DNA from: Zeugodacus cucurbitae
Taxonomy: Eukaryota; Arthropoda; Insecta; Diptera; Tephritidae
Direction of reading: 5' to 3'
Length of the DNA: 64,000 nucleotides
NCBI RefSeq assembly: GCF_028554725.1
Contig: NC_071670.1
Coordinates: 55,086,501-55,150,500, forward strand
Each line of letters opens with the position of its first letter. Within the stretch, counting starts at the first letter, position 1. The translations under genes and the position numbers were made by a program. This document shows, in pieces, positions 12,201 through 23,399 of this stretch. The notes beneath the pieces were generated by a model. It saw only the letters and a list, made by a program, of their open reading frames with translations, was not told the DNA's origin and searched no databases.

Positions 12201-13440
12201 CGCTTGAAGTAGGCGATCGACCAGAAGAGTCCAGAATTGACCAACAGGAAGGGTGTAGTGTTCCATCAGGACAACGCCAAACCACAGACTTCGTTGATGG
12301 CTTTTGAGAAGCTACGGGAGCTCGGATGGGAGGTTTTATCGCATACACCATATAGTCCGGACTTAGCGCCAAGTGATTACCACCTGTTGATGTCCATGGC
12401 GAACGCCCTTGGTGGTGTAGTTGAACTCAAAAGAGGGTTGTGAAAAGTGGCTGTCAGAGTTCATCACAAATAAGGAGGAGGGCTTCTACGAGGGGGTTAT
12501 TATGAAGTTGCCGTCTAGATGGAAACTAAATACGATCACTGTTATACACTTTTTATAAAGCATTGAATAAAGTGCAAAAATGCGGAAGGGAGGTATTTGC
12601 CAAACTGATATTAACTTGCGTGTTTTGACAAAAAGAATTCTGATTCTTATATATTTTTAATATTTTTCAGTTTTCTTTCCTTGCACAATTCCTTAGTATA
12701 TCACGCCACTATGACCTTAGCGTAATAACAAACAAGCTTGTGGTTAACCAAATAAATATTACATCACCGGAGTAAGTCGATTTCAACTGAATTACGGTTA
12801 GTAAAAGTTTAGCTATTATTTATAGAGATGTTGGTCACTGCATATACAAATTTATTGCAAAAAATTATTAGCTGGAATTTATATTTTCAGAATTATTTCG
12901 GCATATGCAAAATCTGCTGCTGAAAACATATCTGTGTTCATATATTTGAATGCATATCTTTTAATATGCATATTTGAACCGATAAAACATATTAATTGCT
13001 ATTGGAATATATTATTAATTCACAATTTTTTTGCTCACAACTGATAAATAAATAGAGTAAAAAAAATGTTTCTTTTTTTTAATTTATGCATGAATATCCA
13101 TATACTCCTACTCGTACTCGTACGTGCATATAACTTAAGTCTGCTTTAAAATTATTCATGCATGCTTCGCATACCACAGGAAATACTGATAATAGTATAT
13201 ATTTTTTGCTCACAGTTTCCGTCGAAAACAAAAACGCACACACACACACACACACCCGCGTTGCTGATATCACTTTAGTTACTCAAGTACAAAAAAGAAA
13301 CTCACATTCGGACAACGTTTTTTCAAATCGGTGCGTTTCTTCGACACATAACTGTTGAAATTCATCCAAGGTGAGACGAATTCAAAACTTAACAGCGTGA
13401 ATAAGAAGAAGAACAAAGTTGCAGCTCGCCAAGATGCCAT
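6105..13440 (-). CDS. Karl: secreted lipocalin, Karl / apolipoprotein D-like, five exons
   Basis: Complete 239-residue protein. Lipocalins are secreted beta-barrels that carry small hydrophobic ligands. Exons: 13440-13306, 7942-7805, 7059-6936, 6589-6433 and 6270-6105; all introns are GT-AG and the phases agree (0, 0, 1, 2). Residues 1 to about 23 (MASWRAATLFFFLFTLLSFEF) form a signal peptide. Lipocalin motif 1 is G59-F-W61 in LESMMGFWYVVQYY; motif 2 is T144-D-Y146 in DTDYKSW; the motif 3 Arg is in LLLSREP near 169. Cysteines 43, 78, 155 and 205 fit the two disulphides usual in insect lipocalins. NFS (95), NIT (112) and NQT (202) are possible glycosylation sites. The tail after Cys205 is charged (EEKESEKENK). 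The choice of Karl over the Lazarillo paralogues rests on remembered likeness (YVVQYYASTEELPEYAC, MHCAEKKKSPRYLSALLLSR) and is less certain than the family. Confidence 0.88.
6433..6589 (-). CDS. Karl: lipocalin exon 4: TDY motif (residues 133-185)
   Basis: The split codon T|AT gives Tyr133. The exon encodes EGIYNTYVIDTDYKSW, then MHCAEKKKSPRYLS and LLLSREPQLG, so it holds motif 2, Cys155 and the motif 3 Arg. It ends with AG of a split Arg codon before GTATTT. Confidence 0.93.
6936..7059 (-). CDS. Karl: lipocalin exon 3: barrel strands (residues 92-133)
   Basis: Begins ITMNFSYIFAEDPLREKL after acceptor TCCTTTTAG and ends HTEDI plus one base before GTAAGC. Two possible N-glycosylation sites (NFS, NIT) fall here. 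Confidence 0.92.
7805..7942 (-). CDS. Karl: lipocalin exon 2: GxW motif (residues 46-91)
   Basis: Bounded by acceptor CATTGCAG and donor GTAAG, 46 codons in phase 0. It carries the lipocalin signature MMGFWYVVQYY and Cys78. Confidence 0.93.
8050..8880. other. unassigned block in lipocalin intron 1
   Basis: Richer in G+C and in Glu/Lys/Arg-type codons than the intron around it, with short interrupted open frames such as one at 8063-8248 on the plus strand. It looks like a decayed coding sequence, probably from a mobile element, but I recognise no domain, terminal repeat or target duplication. Confidence 0.3.
9000..9990. other. G+C-rich low-complexity island in lipocalin intron 1
   Basis: Has CAA repeats (9030-9045), alternating GCGC/CATA tracts, a CCAT tetranucleotide run (9582-9600), GTGT runs and an ACAC run near 9788. 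Short open frames occur on both strands but are driven by repeats. It could be an intronic regulatory island or an alternative promoter; no coding support. Confidence 0.4.
9582..9600 (+). repeat. (CCAT)n microsatellite
   Basis: Four to five tandem CCAT units, followed directly by a TGTG run. Confidence 0.85.
10522..11604 (+). mobile_element. rosa-type DD41D mariner, decayed copy 1
   Basis: The 5' end AAAGGGTTTTTCAAATGGG matches the end of the copy at 19874. An open transposase segment at 10930-11430 holds all three catalytic positions: first Asp in FSDEAHFW, second in FQQDG, third in CDLTPLDYFLW. By count the last two have 41 residues between them, the mark of the rosa group. The N-terminal helix-turn-helix region (from 10634) has lost frame, an internal block found in copy 2 (after LHPE) is missing, and a stop follows YFLWS. 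The 3' end is degenerate and abuts the next element, so its boundary is approximate. It is inactive and lies in the sense opposite to the host gene. Confidence 0.85.
11605..12604 (+). mobile_element. DD34D mariner, decayed near-full-length copy
   Basis: The 3' end (reverse complement TTTGGCAAATACCTCCCTTC) matches both ends of the copy at 36394. The transposase starts with the ATG at 11709 and shows the mariner blocks in order: the N-terminal domain, LVTGDKK (first Asp), YDNIKRKWSWSKAGESS, VLLCVWWD, HQDNAKPQTS (second Asp) and YSPDLAPSDYHL (third Asp, 34-residue spacing). Premature stops (one at about 11822, others near 12146 and 12170) and frameshifts inactivate it. The 5' inverted repeat is worn. 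It sits directly behind the rosa-type copy in the same orientation. Confidence 0.85.
13237..13255 (+). repeat. (CA)n microsatellite
   Basis: Nine to ten uninterrupted CA units in lipocalin intron 1, about 50 bases downstream (in gene sense) of the exon 1 donor. Confidence 0.9.
13306..13440 (-). CDS. Karl: lipocalin exon 1: signal peptide and N-terminus (residues 1-45)
   Basis: The ATG at 13440-13438 starts a 45-codon exon that ends CGTTGTCCGAAT before GTGAGT. It encodes a hydrophobic leader and ends KKRCPN, carrying Cys43 just ahead of the barrel. This is the only upstream exon that supplies a signal peptide in the right phase, which is why it is joined across the long intron. Confidence 0.82.
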
Positions 13441-14000
13441 TTTTTACTTTCCGTATATAGTTTTGATTAAATTTCTTTTTTAGTTTTTTGTTTAAATTTA
13501 TTTTTAAAACTTTTTGCTTAAAATGCGATTTTTCAGCTTTTTGGCTATTTCACTTTCTTTCTCCAGCCGTTTGTTTACTTCATGCCCATACAAAATAGAT
13601 TGGCGTTGCCGCGTGGAACGTGTGTAGAACACCAACTGTTGGTGAAATTGCAAATTTTTGAACAACTCAATTCACACGGAGAGAAGTGGAAAAAAGAAAC
13701 AAAAGAACTCAGAACTATTTTGACATTTTGTACTTTTTACAACAAAAATAATTTTACGCCATTCCCGACCGGCAGCGACGCGCTAACTGGCTGCGATATT
13801 TGTATGCTAAGCGATGGCGCGCGGCTGAGCTCCAGCGATTTGTAAATGGTAGCAACGATTGTGGAGCGTAAACTACATATGTAGATATGTATGTATGTAC
13901 AATTCTGTACATATAAAGAAAAGGAAAAAACAGCAATTAAAAACAATAATAACAAAAAAGTAAAATAAAATGAAATTGCGGATAAGAACACCCGCCACTC
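13441..14000 (-). promoter_or_regulatory. lipocalin 5' leader and promoter region (start not fixed)
   Basis: This lies directly upstream of the lipocalin start codon. The first 120 bases are T-rich on the plus strand, so A-rich in the leader, as in many fly leaders. About 13600-13860 is richer in G+C. I see no clear TATA box or initiator that would settle the transcription start. Confidence 0.35.
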
Positions 14001-14269
14001 GACGCTACTTTTTTGTTGTAATTTGTGTTGATGGCCTGCTAGAGTGATTGTCGCTTGGGGTATGCATTGATGTTGTTGTTGTTAGAGTGACCCTGTAGGG
14101 ATTTTCACATCTTGTTATCTTTGCGTTTCGAGGTATTATGCTTTCTGATTTAATGTTTCCGGAAGATGTCTAGTAAAGCTAGTATGGCAGACAATTTCCT
14201 TGTGATTTTTAGATTCATCCTGGCTATTTATTGATTTTCTAGATATATTTTACTGGCGAGTGTCACTGG

Positions 14270-14575
14270 AGACTAAAGATTTTATCAAGCACAAGCTGTC
14301 AAAGTTGTTTGGAAGAAGTCGACCGATCTAGCCACTTTCTCTTCCTGTGTTCAGTTTTCGCCAGGCTGAGGTCGAAGCATCTCGGTTGGTATACCTTCAG
14401 CGAACCCGGACTGTCTAACATTGATATTATTCAAATTAATAAATTTGTGAAAAATTCTAAGCACTTTGTCTATAGGTGAGGGGTGTCTTGAATAGATGTA
14501 ATTACAAAGAACCAGCATTTATAGCTGTTCAAGTGGGATCCTTCGGAATCTCAAACGTAAGAATCAGTTTCATTA
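14270..14575 (+). mobile_element. LINE RNase H-region fragment A
   Basis: A broken frame reads like the end of a LINE polyprotein: a CQSCLEE-like start, then FARLRSKHLGW, EPGLSNIDI and KFVKNSKHFVY. It aligns by eye with the fragments at 39.4, 50.7 and 62.7 kb. It ends near a CTAACCTA tail at 14575. Confidence 0.65.
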
Positions 14576-14599
14576 ATCTAACCTACTGGTATCACTTGT

Positions 14600-16260
14600 A
14601 ATGAAACATGCGTCTTGGAATCCGTAAAAAATCGTTTTCGATATTATCCGGAATAAGGAGTCTAATCCAACGGAGAGTTTAACTGAAGTATGTAAGTATA
14701 TATGTATATGAGTTCTTTTTTGATTACTTCAAACATCCCGACATTCAAGTAGTAAGGACATCAGAATCAAATGTTCTCAATCAGAGTTCCTGCGGAATTG
14801 CTTTAGTAAAATCGCTAATGAAGGAGAATTCCTTACTACTGCTAAATTTCTAAATCTATCCTTCAAGTGGTGTGTCAAGAATACAATTATTCCGGAAACA
14901 CCTCAACATATAAGAAGCGTCCCATAATAACACGGCGTTAGTGACTGTAAGACAGTAGAATTTTAAATTTTTAGGCATTTGAATATCAAATTAAACACAT
15001 TTCGGGAGACTGAAAGAATGTGAAACATTTTACGAGTCTAACTGGCTGTACTGAGTTACAGCTCGTTCTTAATAGCAAACGTAACGACAGTGGATCCAAT
15101 TTAAAAGTATTTTTCGAAATTATTTTATAAAATTTATAATCTAAAAAAATTATTAACAACAAAGGAAAAAAAACAGACTCTAAAAATAAATTTTCTTGGT
15201 TTTGCTTACAAATACTTTAAGTTTGCTCAGTCAAATTGAGCTCGACATTTTTTACGAATACAAATTTTTCTTACAGGGTATGCACTTATAAATAAATACA
15301 GAATAACTAATTCATGTTTTACATATGTACTTTATTTATGTGCGTATTTTTTATACTCATTTTCAAATTACACATATATTTGTTTTGTCTTGACAGCGGC
15401 GATGAAACATCAAACGCGCAATAATAATAAAATTTATTAGTATTTTTAATTTCAAATGTACTGAGTACAACCACACACTCCCACACACACATACATAGTT
15501 TTCACACTCATTCTGGTGCTGTTTCTAACATATATGAAGAATATTACTTGAAACATAATCATTGAGCAATTTTTGAAATATTTTCGCTCGTGAATAGAAT
15601 ATAAATCACATACTCATAAGCTAGTTCTCAGATACATACATACATATGTATGATTTTCTAACTTTGTGAAATTGAGCAAAGTGCAGAGAACGCTGAGTGG
15701 CGCTTCCACAACTCTATATGCATTTGTACATATGTTTATCTTTTAATTTTCGCTTGGATTTGTGGGGCGTCAAGGAAGTGCGTAAAGTGTGCGATCACTC
15801 TGCTTGACGACGCAGCAGAAGTTGTGCTCTGGGACTGGATCGTTTGCATGACTTGACTGCCGCTGCTTGCATTTTCTTATCTCGCGTCATAAAAACGAAA
15901 CGGCATTTCATTCGCATGTCACTTCACTGTGCAGCGGAATGCTGAGAAGGCACAGTAATGCAAGTGCAGAGGAAAATTACTGATTTTTAGAGTCTAATAA
16001 ATAGTTTTAGTAAATTTTTTTCATAGGGAATGGTGTCGGCTCTTACGATTGACTAGCTTGATTCTTTTCTCTTTCTTATTATCGATTTAAGCGTGTGGAC
16101 TTACGCCCTGAGATCTAAAAGCAAATTTAATCGGACATTTAGGAGAATACGAATTAGGAAATTCTTAAAGAAGGTCTTATACATATATTGGTCTTGGAAA
16201 AATCTTCAAAATATATTTTAAGGGTAGTTTAAAGAATAATAGGGTACAATATCACTACTA
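14600..16260. other. A+T-rich non-coding sequence
   Basis: No gene or element recognised. There are short ACAC and ATAC repeats near 15475-15500 and 15635, and a more G+C-rich, AP-1-like-motif-bearing patch at 15690-15960. Confidence 0.4.
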
Positions 16261-16272
16261 CGTCAATTCGAG

Positions 16273-16560
16273 GTGTGTTCAAAAAATCACGGGAATTTTT
16301 TATTTTTGATAAAAATATTTATTCAATAGTCCACATTATTGTTGTCGTCTTTAAAAGAGTCTCCATTCGATATTATGCATTTATACTAACGATTTTTATA
16401 ATCGTCAAAACACTCCTCAAATCCGATTTTTGGAATACCCATTGGCTCTTTAGCGATTTCTCGTATGCTTGTAGAACTACGGCCTTTTAAGGTTATCTTA
16501 AAAGTCACACAGAGTCATGTCTGGCGAATACAAAGGCTGGGTCATCGTTACAGTGGGGAT
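16273..16560 (-). mobile_element. second mariner family, terminal fragment A
   Basis: Starts GTGTTCAAAAAATCACGGG, the end sequence also seen at 30917 and (inverted) at 32880. The following 280 bases align with 30930-31170, including TTGTCGTCTTTAAAAG, ATTCGATATTAT and GTCTGGCGAATA. Read on the minus strand this is the C-terminal end of a mariner transposase. The distal half is gone. Confidence 0.7.
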
Positions 16561-17279
16561 CTCTCCACTATCGGATCAAAAGAAAAATATTAAAATTTTT
16601 ATATCGAAAATCCTCACCGTGCAACACAGAATTTTTCACAGTTTTCAATAATTCCAAAAGGGGGCTCCACCCATTAGACTGTCATTGTGTAGCGCGTAAC
16701 GCTTCCGCTGTTGCGATTTTTCTAATTAAGAATTTTGCTGTTGCCCTCAAACTTCAATATTTTTAGATATCGTCACGCACTTAGCCGCCACTTCGCTGCG
16801 CCACCACACCCGCGCGCCGGCATTACGAGCCGTAAATCGCTGATTGCAGGTCATCCGAAGCATTCCGAATTGGTGACTGTGAAGCATCTCTAACACTTCG
16901 CAGTGGTATTTGCAGCCGTCAGTTATATGTAAGACACTTGATTATGCAGATAGCGAATTTTCAATTTCAATTTCTATTTTAATAAGCATGCATGTGTTAG
17001 ATGTACGAATGTAATATGTGATATAAATCTGACTGAAAAAGGCTCTTACTGATTCAAACTAAAGGTACATAGAATATTATTGATATATAAATATTTATTT
17101 ATTCGAGTATAACTTCAAGGCAATAAAATGACCAAATTTCTTCGATCATATTGAAATTTTATTAGAAATTTCATCAAAACGATATCGACTTATGTATCTT
17201 ACCATAGTTTCACCTAAAGTTGGACGTGCACTCTTTACAATAATAATAATGATTCATTATCTTATAGTAGGTTCCGTTC

Positions 17280-17830
17280 CCTTAAGATGGACTAGACCTT
17301 TCAGTTCCCACAAACGCTGCCTAAACCAATAATAGCTAGAGGAATACCTGGGGTCTTGGAACACTTGCAAAACGGGTCGTACTACAAAATTACTGAGGGG
17401 TAATGTTGACTGTGGACAGACCAAAAAACTTCTACTTTGAGTAAGAGCGAACTAAGCAGTAGCTCGGGGTCGTCACGGAACACGTACAACTAAGAGGCAA
17501 CCTGCTGAGATTTGGGATAGAATAATTGGCAGAATACATGTCATGTGCGGAGGAGTTGAAATGTTAGAACATCATTTTTGCGAATGACCATTCTTCAGTA
17601 GGTTACAAAGTCTTATTTTCTACAACTTCCAATACTCCAACCTAAGGGAAATTGGGAATTTGGGAGGAAAAAAGTGAAAAGTTTCGTAAAATCAACTGAA
17701 TTGCTTAGGAGACCCTTATTGAGGTACCCCTGGAGTGTACAAAGGACCTGAAGATGGCCAAAGTGCGGGTGTTTTCGGTCAGGCACTCTTTGCCTATCTA
17801 TTCAACCAACCAACCATTTTGTATTAAATT
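17280..17830 (+). mobile_element. LINE RNase H-region fragment B, strongly decayed
   Basis: Frame fragments RGNLLRFGI, then MCGGVEMLEHHFCE followed by FFSRLQSLIF and a late VKSTEL-like piece, follow the order of a LINE RNase H tail with its Cys/His finger and the ARLR segment. Stops break it throughout. It appears to be a different lineage from fragment A. Confidence 0.45.
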
Positions 17831-17839
17831 TGGAGTAAA

Positions 17840-19870
17840 ATTAATTTATGAAGAATCGGTATATTCAATATGCTGATAGAGAGTTTAGGGAATATATGGA
17901 TTGTCTAAGATCCATAATCGAAGAATTTGTTATTTCTCGAATTGACCACTGAGAAATTTGAACCACAGTAGATCAGCAAAAGATACAGGAAATCCAGTTT
18001 CTGAGGGTATTAGGTGAAGGTGACTGAGAAAGTAGGAAGTCAAACACGTTGGAAATGACCTATTCTCACTTTAAGATAAAGTGGCGATTGGTGCACTTTG
18101 TGAACCTAATGTACTTATATCATATAGCGTCAATCTAGAAGTTCGTAATCCGGCATTCTATGTTAAATATATCACTATGATCCACAGCAATTTATTGTTC
18201 TCTCTCTCTTCAGCTTTTGAAGAAGGCAAGGCATTAGTTGAATGATTACTCTATGACAATAGAAATCGAGAATGATGTGGAAAAGACGAACGCCTGAGCT
18301 CGTAAGTTGCAAAAAATCACATTGTCAGTGCGTACTGTTGTGCAGTCCTGACAGCTGAAAAACTCCACATTTTTGTATAATGTCTGATCCTGCGGCAACA
18401 GTGATTAACAATTGAATTGGTGTGATTATTTCGGGAGGAGTCGCTTGTGTTTTTGTGAACTGTCACTTTTGTTCACAGATTACACTCACTCTCGCCTTCG
18501 GTCAATTGTCAAGTTTCTTCGTTAGTTGACTTGTGTGCTTATTGAATGCTTGGAACATTTTCAAATTGCACTTTTCATTTATTTAAGTTGAATTGTTGAG
18601 AAAACGGATTCGAAAGTTCAATTGCATACTGCGTTGAAAGATACTCACGTACTCACATATGTTTAATCCGTTTTGGCTTTTGAAGTGCGTGCTACTGTCA
18701 CTCGCCGTTGTCACCACCAGCAGGTACAGGTGTGTTGTATGTGTGTGTGGCTAAGTGATTCGCATTGATTGTCATTCGCATTGTCAGCGCTTTGTTATTA
18801 TTGCTATGTATGTATGTATGTAATTCTTCTTTCTTTCATTTATTTATTATTTGTGCGATTGTTACTGTTTTTATGTTGTTATTATTGTGGCGCTTCTTCT
18901 TCTTCATCGTTTTGCTGGAAAATTGCATTTAACTTAATTCCCATCACGGCAGCAATGTGACAAGCCAAAGCCGCAGCGCAATGCGATGAACAGTACAAAA
19001 GCTCCGGGGGCTGTCAACCGACACTGCGCACTTCTTCATTCATCTCTCATCCGTTTATTCAGCTGGCCGACGCTGATGCTCTACGCTCATCCGTCTACTT
19101 AAGCGTCAGCGTCGTCAAATTGTCACCTTGTTGTTGTTGCCTTATTGTGGTTGTTGTTGCTGGCATCAGGTATTGTGTTGATGATTCGCTTGTTGCCAAC
19201 AGTGTGGACGCTGTTGATAAAATCTTAATTAGTCTACCCCTTTCATCCTTTCTGCCTTCCTTTGTGTCGACCAAGTGGCAACGCCGCTTCATGGTTGCTG
19301 CTTTGGCAGCTGTGGCACAATCTGAAATTCTTTCACTTTCTAATTGCAGAAAATTACGCATTTCAATTGTCAGGATTAAATTTTACTTTTCTGCATAACT
19401 TTCAGCTTAAAACAACAACAACAGCTGAAACAAAAAAAAAACGCATTTTCAAATGAGTTAAACACAAACTCAGGCGATTTAATTTGAAGCGATCAGCGCG
19501 TCTGTCCGTATGGCAATTTTAATGTAATTAACTTTGTGCCGTGAATATGTTGTGAATAATTTATGTAAAAAAAGACTTTCTCAAATATTTTAATAAAATG
19601 CATTTGCAGGAATTAAATTCTATACAATTGGGTCATGTGTGAAAATGAAAGCTCGAGGACTTTCAACAGGTGTACATTTGTAAGCTCGTAGTAATGCTTA
19701 TCGCGTGATATTTATGGGAGCTGACGGTCCTTATATACAATTTTTTTGGGATCCAGTATAAAATTAAATAAAGTTAGTAATATGAGTTAAATTTTATATC
19801 ATCTAGTTGATTGGTTGCACTCCTGAGAGCTTCCATTTATTATATCGAATAAGTGATGATAAGTGTGGAA
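17840..19870. other. non-coding; G+C-richer island at 18430-19450
   Basis: 17840-18370 holds no recognised element. From about 18430 the sequence becomes less A+T-rich, with TATG repeats (18805-18823), GTT repeats and T/C-rich stretches. Open frames at 19095-19398 overlap on both strands and are composition-driven. It may be intergenic regulatory DNA. Confidence 0.35.
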
Positions 19871-19873
19871 GAT

Positions 19874-20963
19874 AAAGGATTTTTCAATAGGGACGCTACA
19901 AAACTAGACCGATAGGGACAGCAAACGACGCCATATTTTTTCCCGCTCTTTTGACATTTCTCTTCAGTAAGGTTTGCCATTTCATTATGGAACGAAATAC
20001 GATCCAGCAACAAGTTAAAATTATTAGAATTTACTACCGAAATTCAGAGTCAGTGGCCTCAACTTTATGAGCGCTACGTCCAATTTATGGTTATCATAAT
20101 CGCCCTGTCAGATCAACAATTGGGTGTCTAGTAGATAAATTTTAATCCACAGGCACAGTACAAAGTGTTCTCGTGCCTCGTTTAGAGAATATTGCTGCCG
20201 CTAGCGCATCAATTGAGGAAGATCCAAATCAGCCTCTCACTCATCGTTCTAAAGCGTTGGTCATCTGATGTGGCGAATTTTGAGAAAAGATCTTGGTCTA
20301 CATCTTTACAAGATCAAATTGACGCAAGAACTGGAACCGTTTGACCACCAGAATCGTGAAAATGATCGGGATTCGCATTGAAAAATCACCTTCAGTGATG
20401 AGGGTCATTTCTGGATGCATGGCTTCGACAATAAGCAAAATACATATGCGTTATTGGACAGGCAGCATCCACACGTACTCCATGAGTCACCATTGCATCC
20501 AGAAAAAATTACGGTTTGGTACGGTTTATGGGCCGGCGGCGTCATTGGGCCGTATTTCTGCCGTGATGATCAATCTATTTATTGAAAACCAATTTTGGTG
20601 AACGTCCTATCTCACGAAATGGCCCAGTCAATTGGCCTCCTCGGTCGTGTGAATTGACGCCGTTAGACTATTTCCTGTGGGGCTACGTCAAGTCCTATGG
20701 TCTATGCCAACCAGCCAGCGACGATTGATGAACTTCGTACGAATATCGAACGTGAAATTGCAGCACTATCGGCCGATTTGTGTTTGAAAACCGTTGACAA
20801 TTGGGTTCAGAGTTTGCGTGTCCGTGGTGGGCATGTCAAAGAAATCGAGTTTCATACATGATAGCATCGAATGTACGTTCGCAGGAATAACGAATTTCAT
20901 TGATATCCCAAACCGTTTTTTTATTTAAAAAAATCTTGGGTGCGCTCTTATTGAAAAACTCTT
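19874..20963 (+). mobile_element. rosa-type DD41D mariner, decayed copy 2 with both ends
   Basis: Both terminal repeats are present: AAAGGATTTTTCAATAGGG at the left, and at the right the reverse complement AAGAGTTTTTCAATAAGAG. The transposase start MERNTIQQQVKIIRIYYRNSE at 19987 leads into a helix-turn-helix region broken by a stop. The middle reads LHESPLHPEKITVWYGLWAGGVIGPYF. An internal deletion then joins DDQ straight to the LLKTNFGER block at about 20571-20576, removing the segment with the second catalytic Asp. The third (CELTPLDYFLWGYVK) has lost the upstream Asp of its motif. It is non-autonomous. Confidence 0.85.
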
Positions 20964-21039
20964 CATATCAAATGGATCTGAAAATATTTAAAGGGTTCGG
21001 GACAAAAACAAGTAGAAAAGGAAGACCAATAACATTATA

Positions 21040-21190
21040 CGGTCCGACCTAAGTTCAGATTTCTTCAGTCGTCCAGGGGAACTACTGAGTATCGAAATTA
21101 ATAAACTTAGCAGATTTGTGATGAGTTCAATGCCGAAGACATTTTTGTTTCAATCCTAGCACTGGTTTTCAGAAACACTTCGACTATGTG
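21040..21190 (+). mobile_element. LINE RNase H-region fragment C
   Basis: A short frame reads as GELLSIEINKLSRFVMSS followed by a KTFLF-like end, matching the PxELxxIDIxRLxxFVxxSKRF tail of fragments A, D, E and F. Only about 150 bases remain. Confidence 0.5.
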
Positions 21191-21199
21191 CTCTAAAAA

Positions 21200-23030
21200 G
21201 CTCTCAACTATCACCATTTCGGTTCCGGTTAGCATTATTTAACCAATTTCAACACAACCTGCCTTGTTCAAGCGACATGAAACATTTACCCGGATAAAAA
21301 TTAGGGACCATTTCGATTACGTAGACCCGACAGTCGTGGAAACAGTAAACCTATGCAAAATATTTTAGCGATTGTTAACAATTTTAACTTAGGTAGTAGT
21401 GAACTTAGATGACAACCCCAAATATTTTATGAGCTATAGCCAATACCAATCCATGATTTCATAATATTAGGTTTTCGGAATAACCTGGAATAATTTGCTG
21501 ACATCAGCTGAGTTATAAAGGTTAAAGTTTAAATTCATATTTTTTGCTTTGGTTAAGAACATTTTAAGGTTAATAAGATATCCAATCATCAATCTTCTGG
21601 TTAACTTTTAGCTTAGAACACCGATGTAAACTTAGCTTAGAACACGTTCAGTAAACTTTAATTTCTCTGTATCGAAGACTGAAAACAGCCGTAAAGAAAC
21701 TATCTTTGAAATATCCGAGGAACAGATTTAAACAGACCGCATATAGTAATTAAAAAATCTTCCTTCGATTTAAAAATGGAAAACATACTGTAATCACACC
21801 CACCTCCCATATAGCGGTAGTCTTCAAAACACTTTCTTCAACAACATATGAATGGGTACATAATTAAAGTCCACATGAATGTGCAGCGATTGCCAAAAAT
21901 AATCACATCAACAATCTCGCAGCTATCACTTAAAAAATTCGCCTTAAGGTCGAAATATTTTGCATAATTGTGTTGTTATTTTTTTGCGATTTTCCTTTTG
22001 GAAAGCGATATCGGAAATGATTGCAGATTGCAGAATCGAAAGCCCCGACACATGCACATGCACACACATACAATATTCGCAACTAAAAGTAGAGAGAATT
22101 CCAAAAATTCATCAAGGCAACGCACATAACCTGATTGTTGACTTTCGAAACCTCCCAGAATTGTGGCGTTCATCCAAAAGCCCACCTGTCCGCCGCACGC
22201 CCGTCAGGATGTCTGGGCCGCAATGAAATTGAGCTTCAAACTCATTACTTTCACATGTGCCGTGGCGGCGGCGGTGGCTCCAGCAGTAGAAGCATAAACT
22301 CGCCAAGTTATCTGATAAAAGTGAGAAAAATAAATAAATATAACCAACCACTACTTCACGTTTGCAGCGTTCGTTTTTTTTTATTTCGTTGCAGGAAGAG
22401 TTGTCCGCATACGCGTCCATGTAACAATCTTTCGCAGACTGCATATTTTTATTCTTTACGATGCGCCTTTGCAGAACGAGCTGGTGATTTGCCTCGCGCG
22501 CTTCACGTCGCGTCGCGTTGCGTCGCTTAACTAACATCGGCGAGACGGAGACACTTTCTCTTCGCAGCAACCAGCGAAACATGTTGTGCATTACCTTCCG
22601 GGCAGCCAATATGCCAGCGTCTTCCGTCTATCTCGGTGGAGTTGGTAGCTGCTGCGGCAACAGGCAATGACATTCATCTGTTGTTGTCGGCTACGGAAGG
22701 GGTGAGCGAGGGAAAATTGGTTGTGCGCTATAATTTATGTTGCCAAAAACTTGCACTTACATTCTAGTACCAGCCAGGCGGACGCGTACATAAAGAGCAT
22801 ACGCAAATTGGAAGTGGTTAAGCAGGGTCGGATTTTTTATTGGTCGTGATATCTCCGTGAGAACCAGATACAGAAAATGTAGTTGCTGTTCGAGGTAGGA
22901 AAAGTCCCCTAGGTTAGATTTTATCCCGGGTTTTTGAAATTTTCAATACAGTGTCAAGAAAGTCCGTTGTTGTAGCGGTTACCCAAACCTGCTTGAACCG
23001 GTAAGCATAAATCAATTGTCATCGAAGTCA
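21200..23030. other. non-coding; G+C-richer island at 22000-22720
   Basis: 21200-21960 is ordinary A+T-rich DNA. 22000-22720 is less A+T-rich, with CA repeats, a (GGC)n-like tract at 22262-22280 and CGTCG repeats near 22510. The open frames of 131 and 165 codons there overlap on opposite strands and show no domain. Confidence 0.35.
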
Positions 23031-23039
23031 ACGAGTCTA

Positions 23040-23340
23040 ACGAGAGACCAAGGCAACGAGCTGTTTCTACAGTGGCCGATCAAAGGGAAAGGGATGGTGG
23101 TTGAGTGGGATTAACAGGACATGCAAAGAGGTGATTAGTGTCTTGTGGTTTTGTATGCAGAACATATATTTGGTATGTCGGGGTTCAGTCAGGATGGGTA
23201 GGAGTTTAATCTGCTACAGTATTCAGAAAGAAGTTGCGCGTGGGGCGCACCCACAACAGTTGGTTCTACGGTATCGGAATTGACCTGCACTTTATCCTGC
23301 TAAGGGCTGTTATTTTGGCGATCTGAATACAAACTACTTA
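23040..23340 (+). repeat. dispersed LINE-associated repeat, copy 1
   Basis: The segment 23270-23335 (AAGGGCTGTTATTTTGGCGA in its centre) matches, in reverse orientation, the segment at 47430-47500 (ATAACAGCCCTTCACCGGAT). Two copies 24 kb apart show it is a dispersed repeat. Its likely source is the LINE family whose tails are scattered through the window. Confidence 0.55.
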
Positions 23341-23399
23341 GAGCTTCTTGAGAACCCTTCAGTTTGAGTTCGGCGTATGAACTCCATAATTTTTGATGA

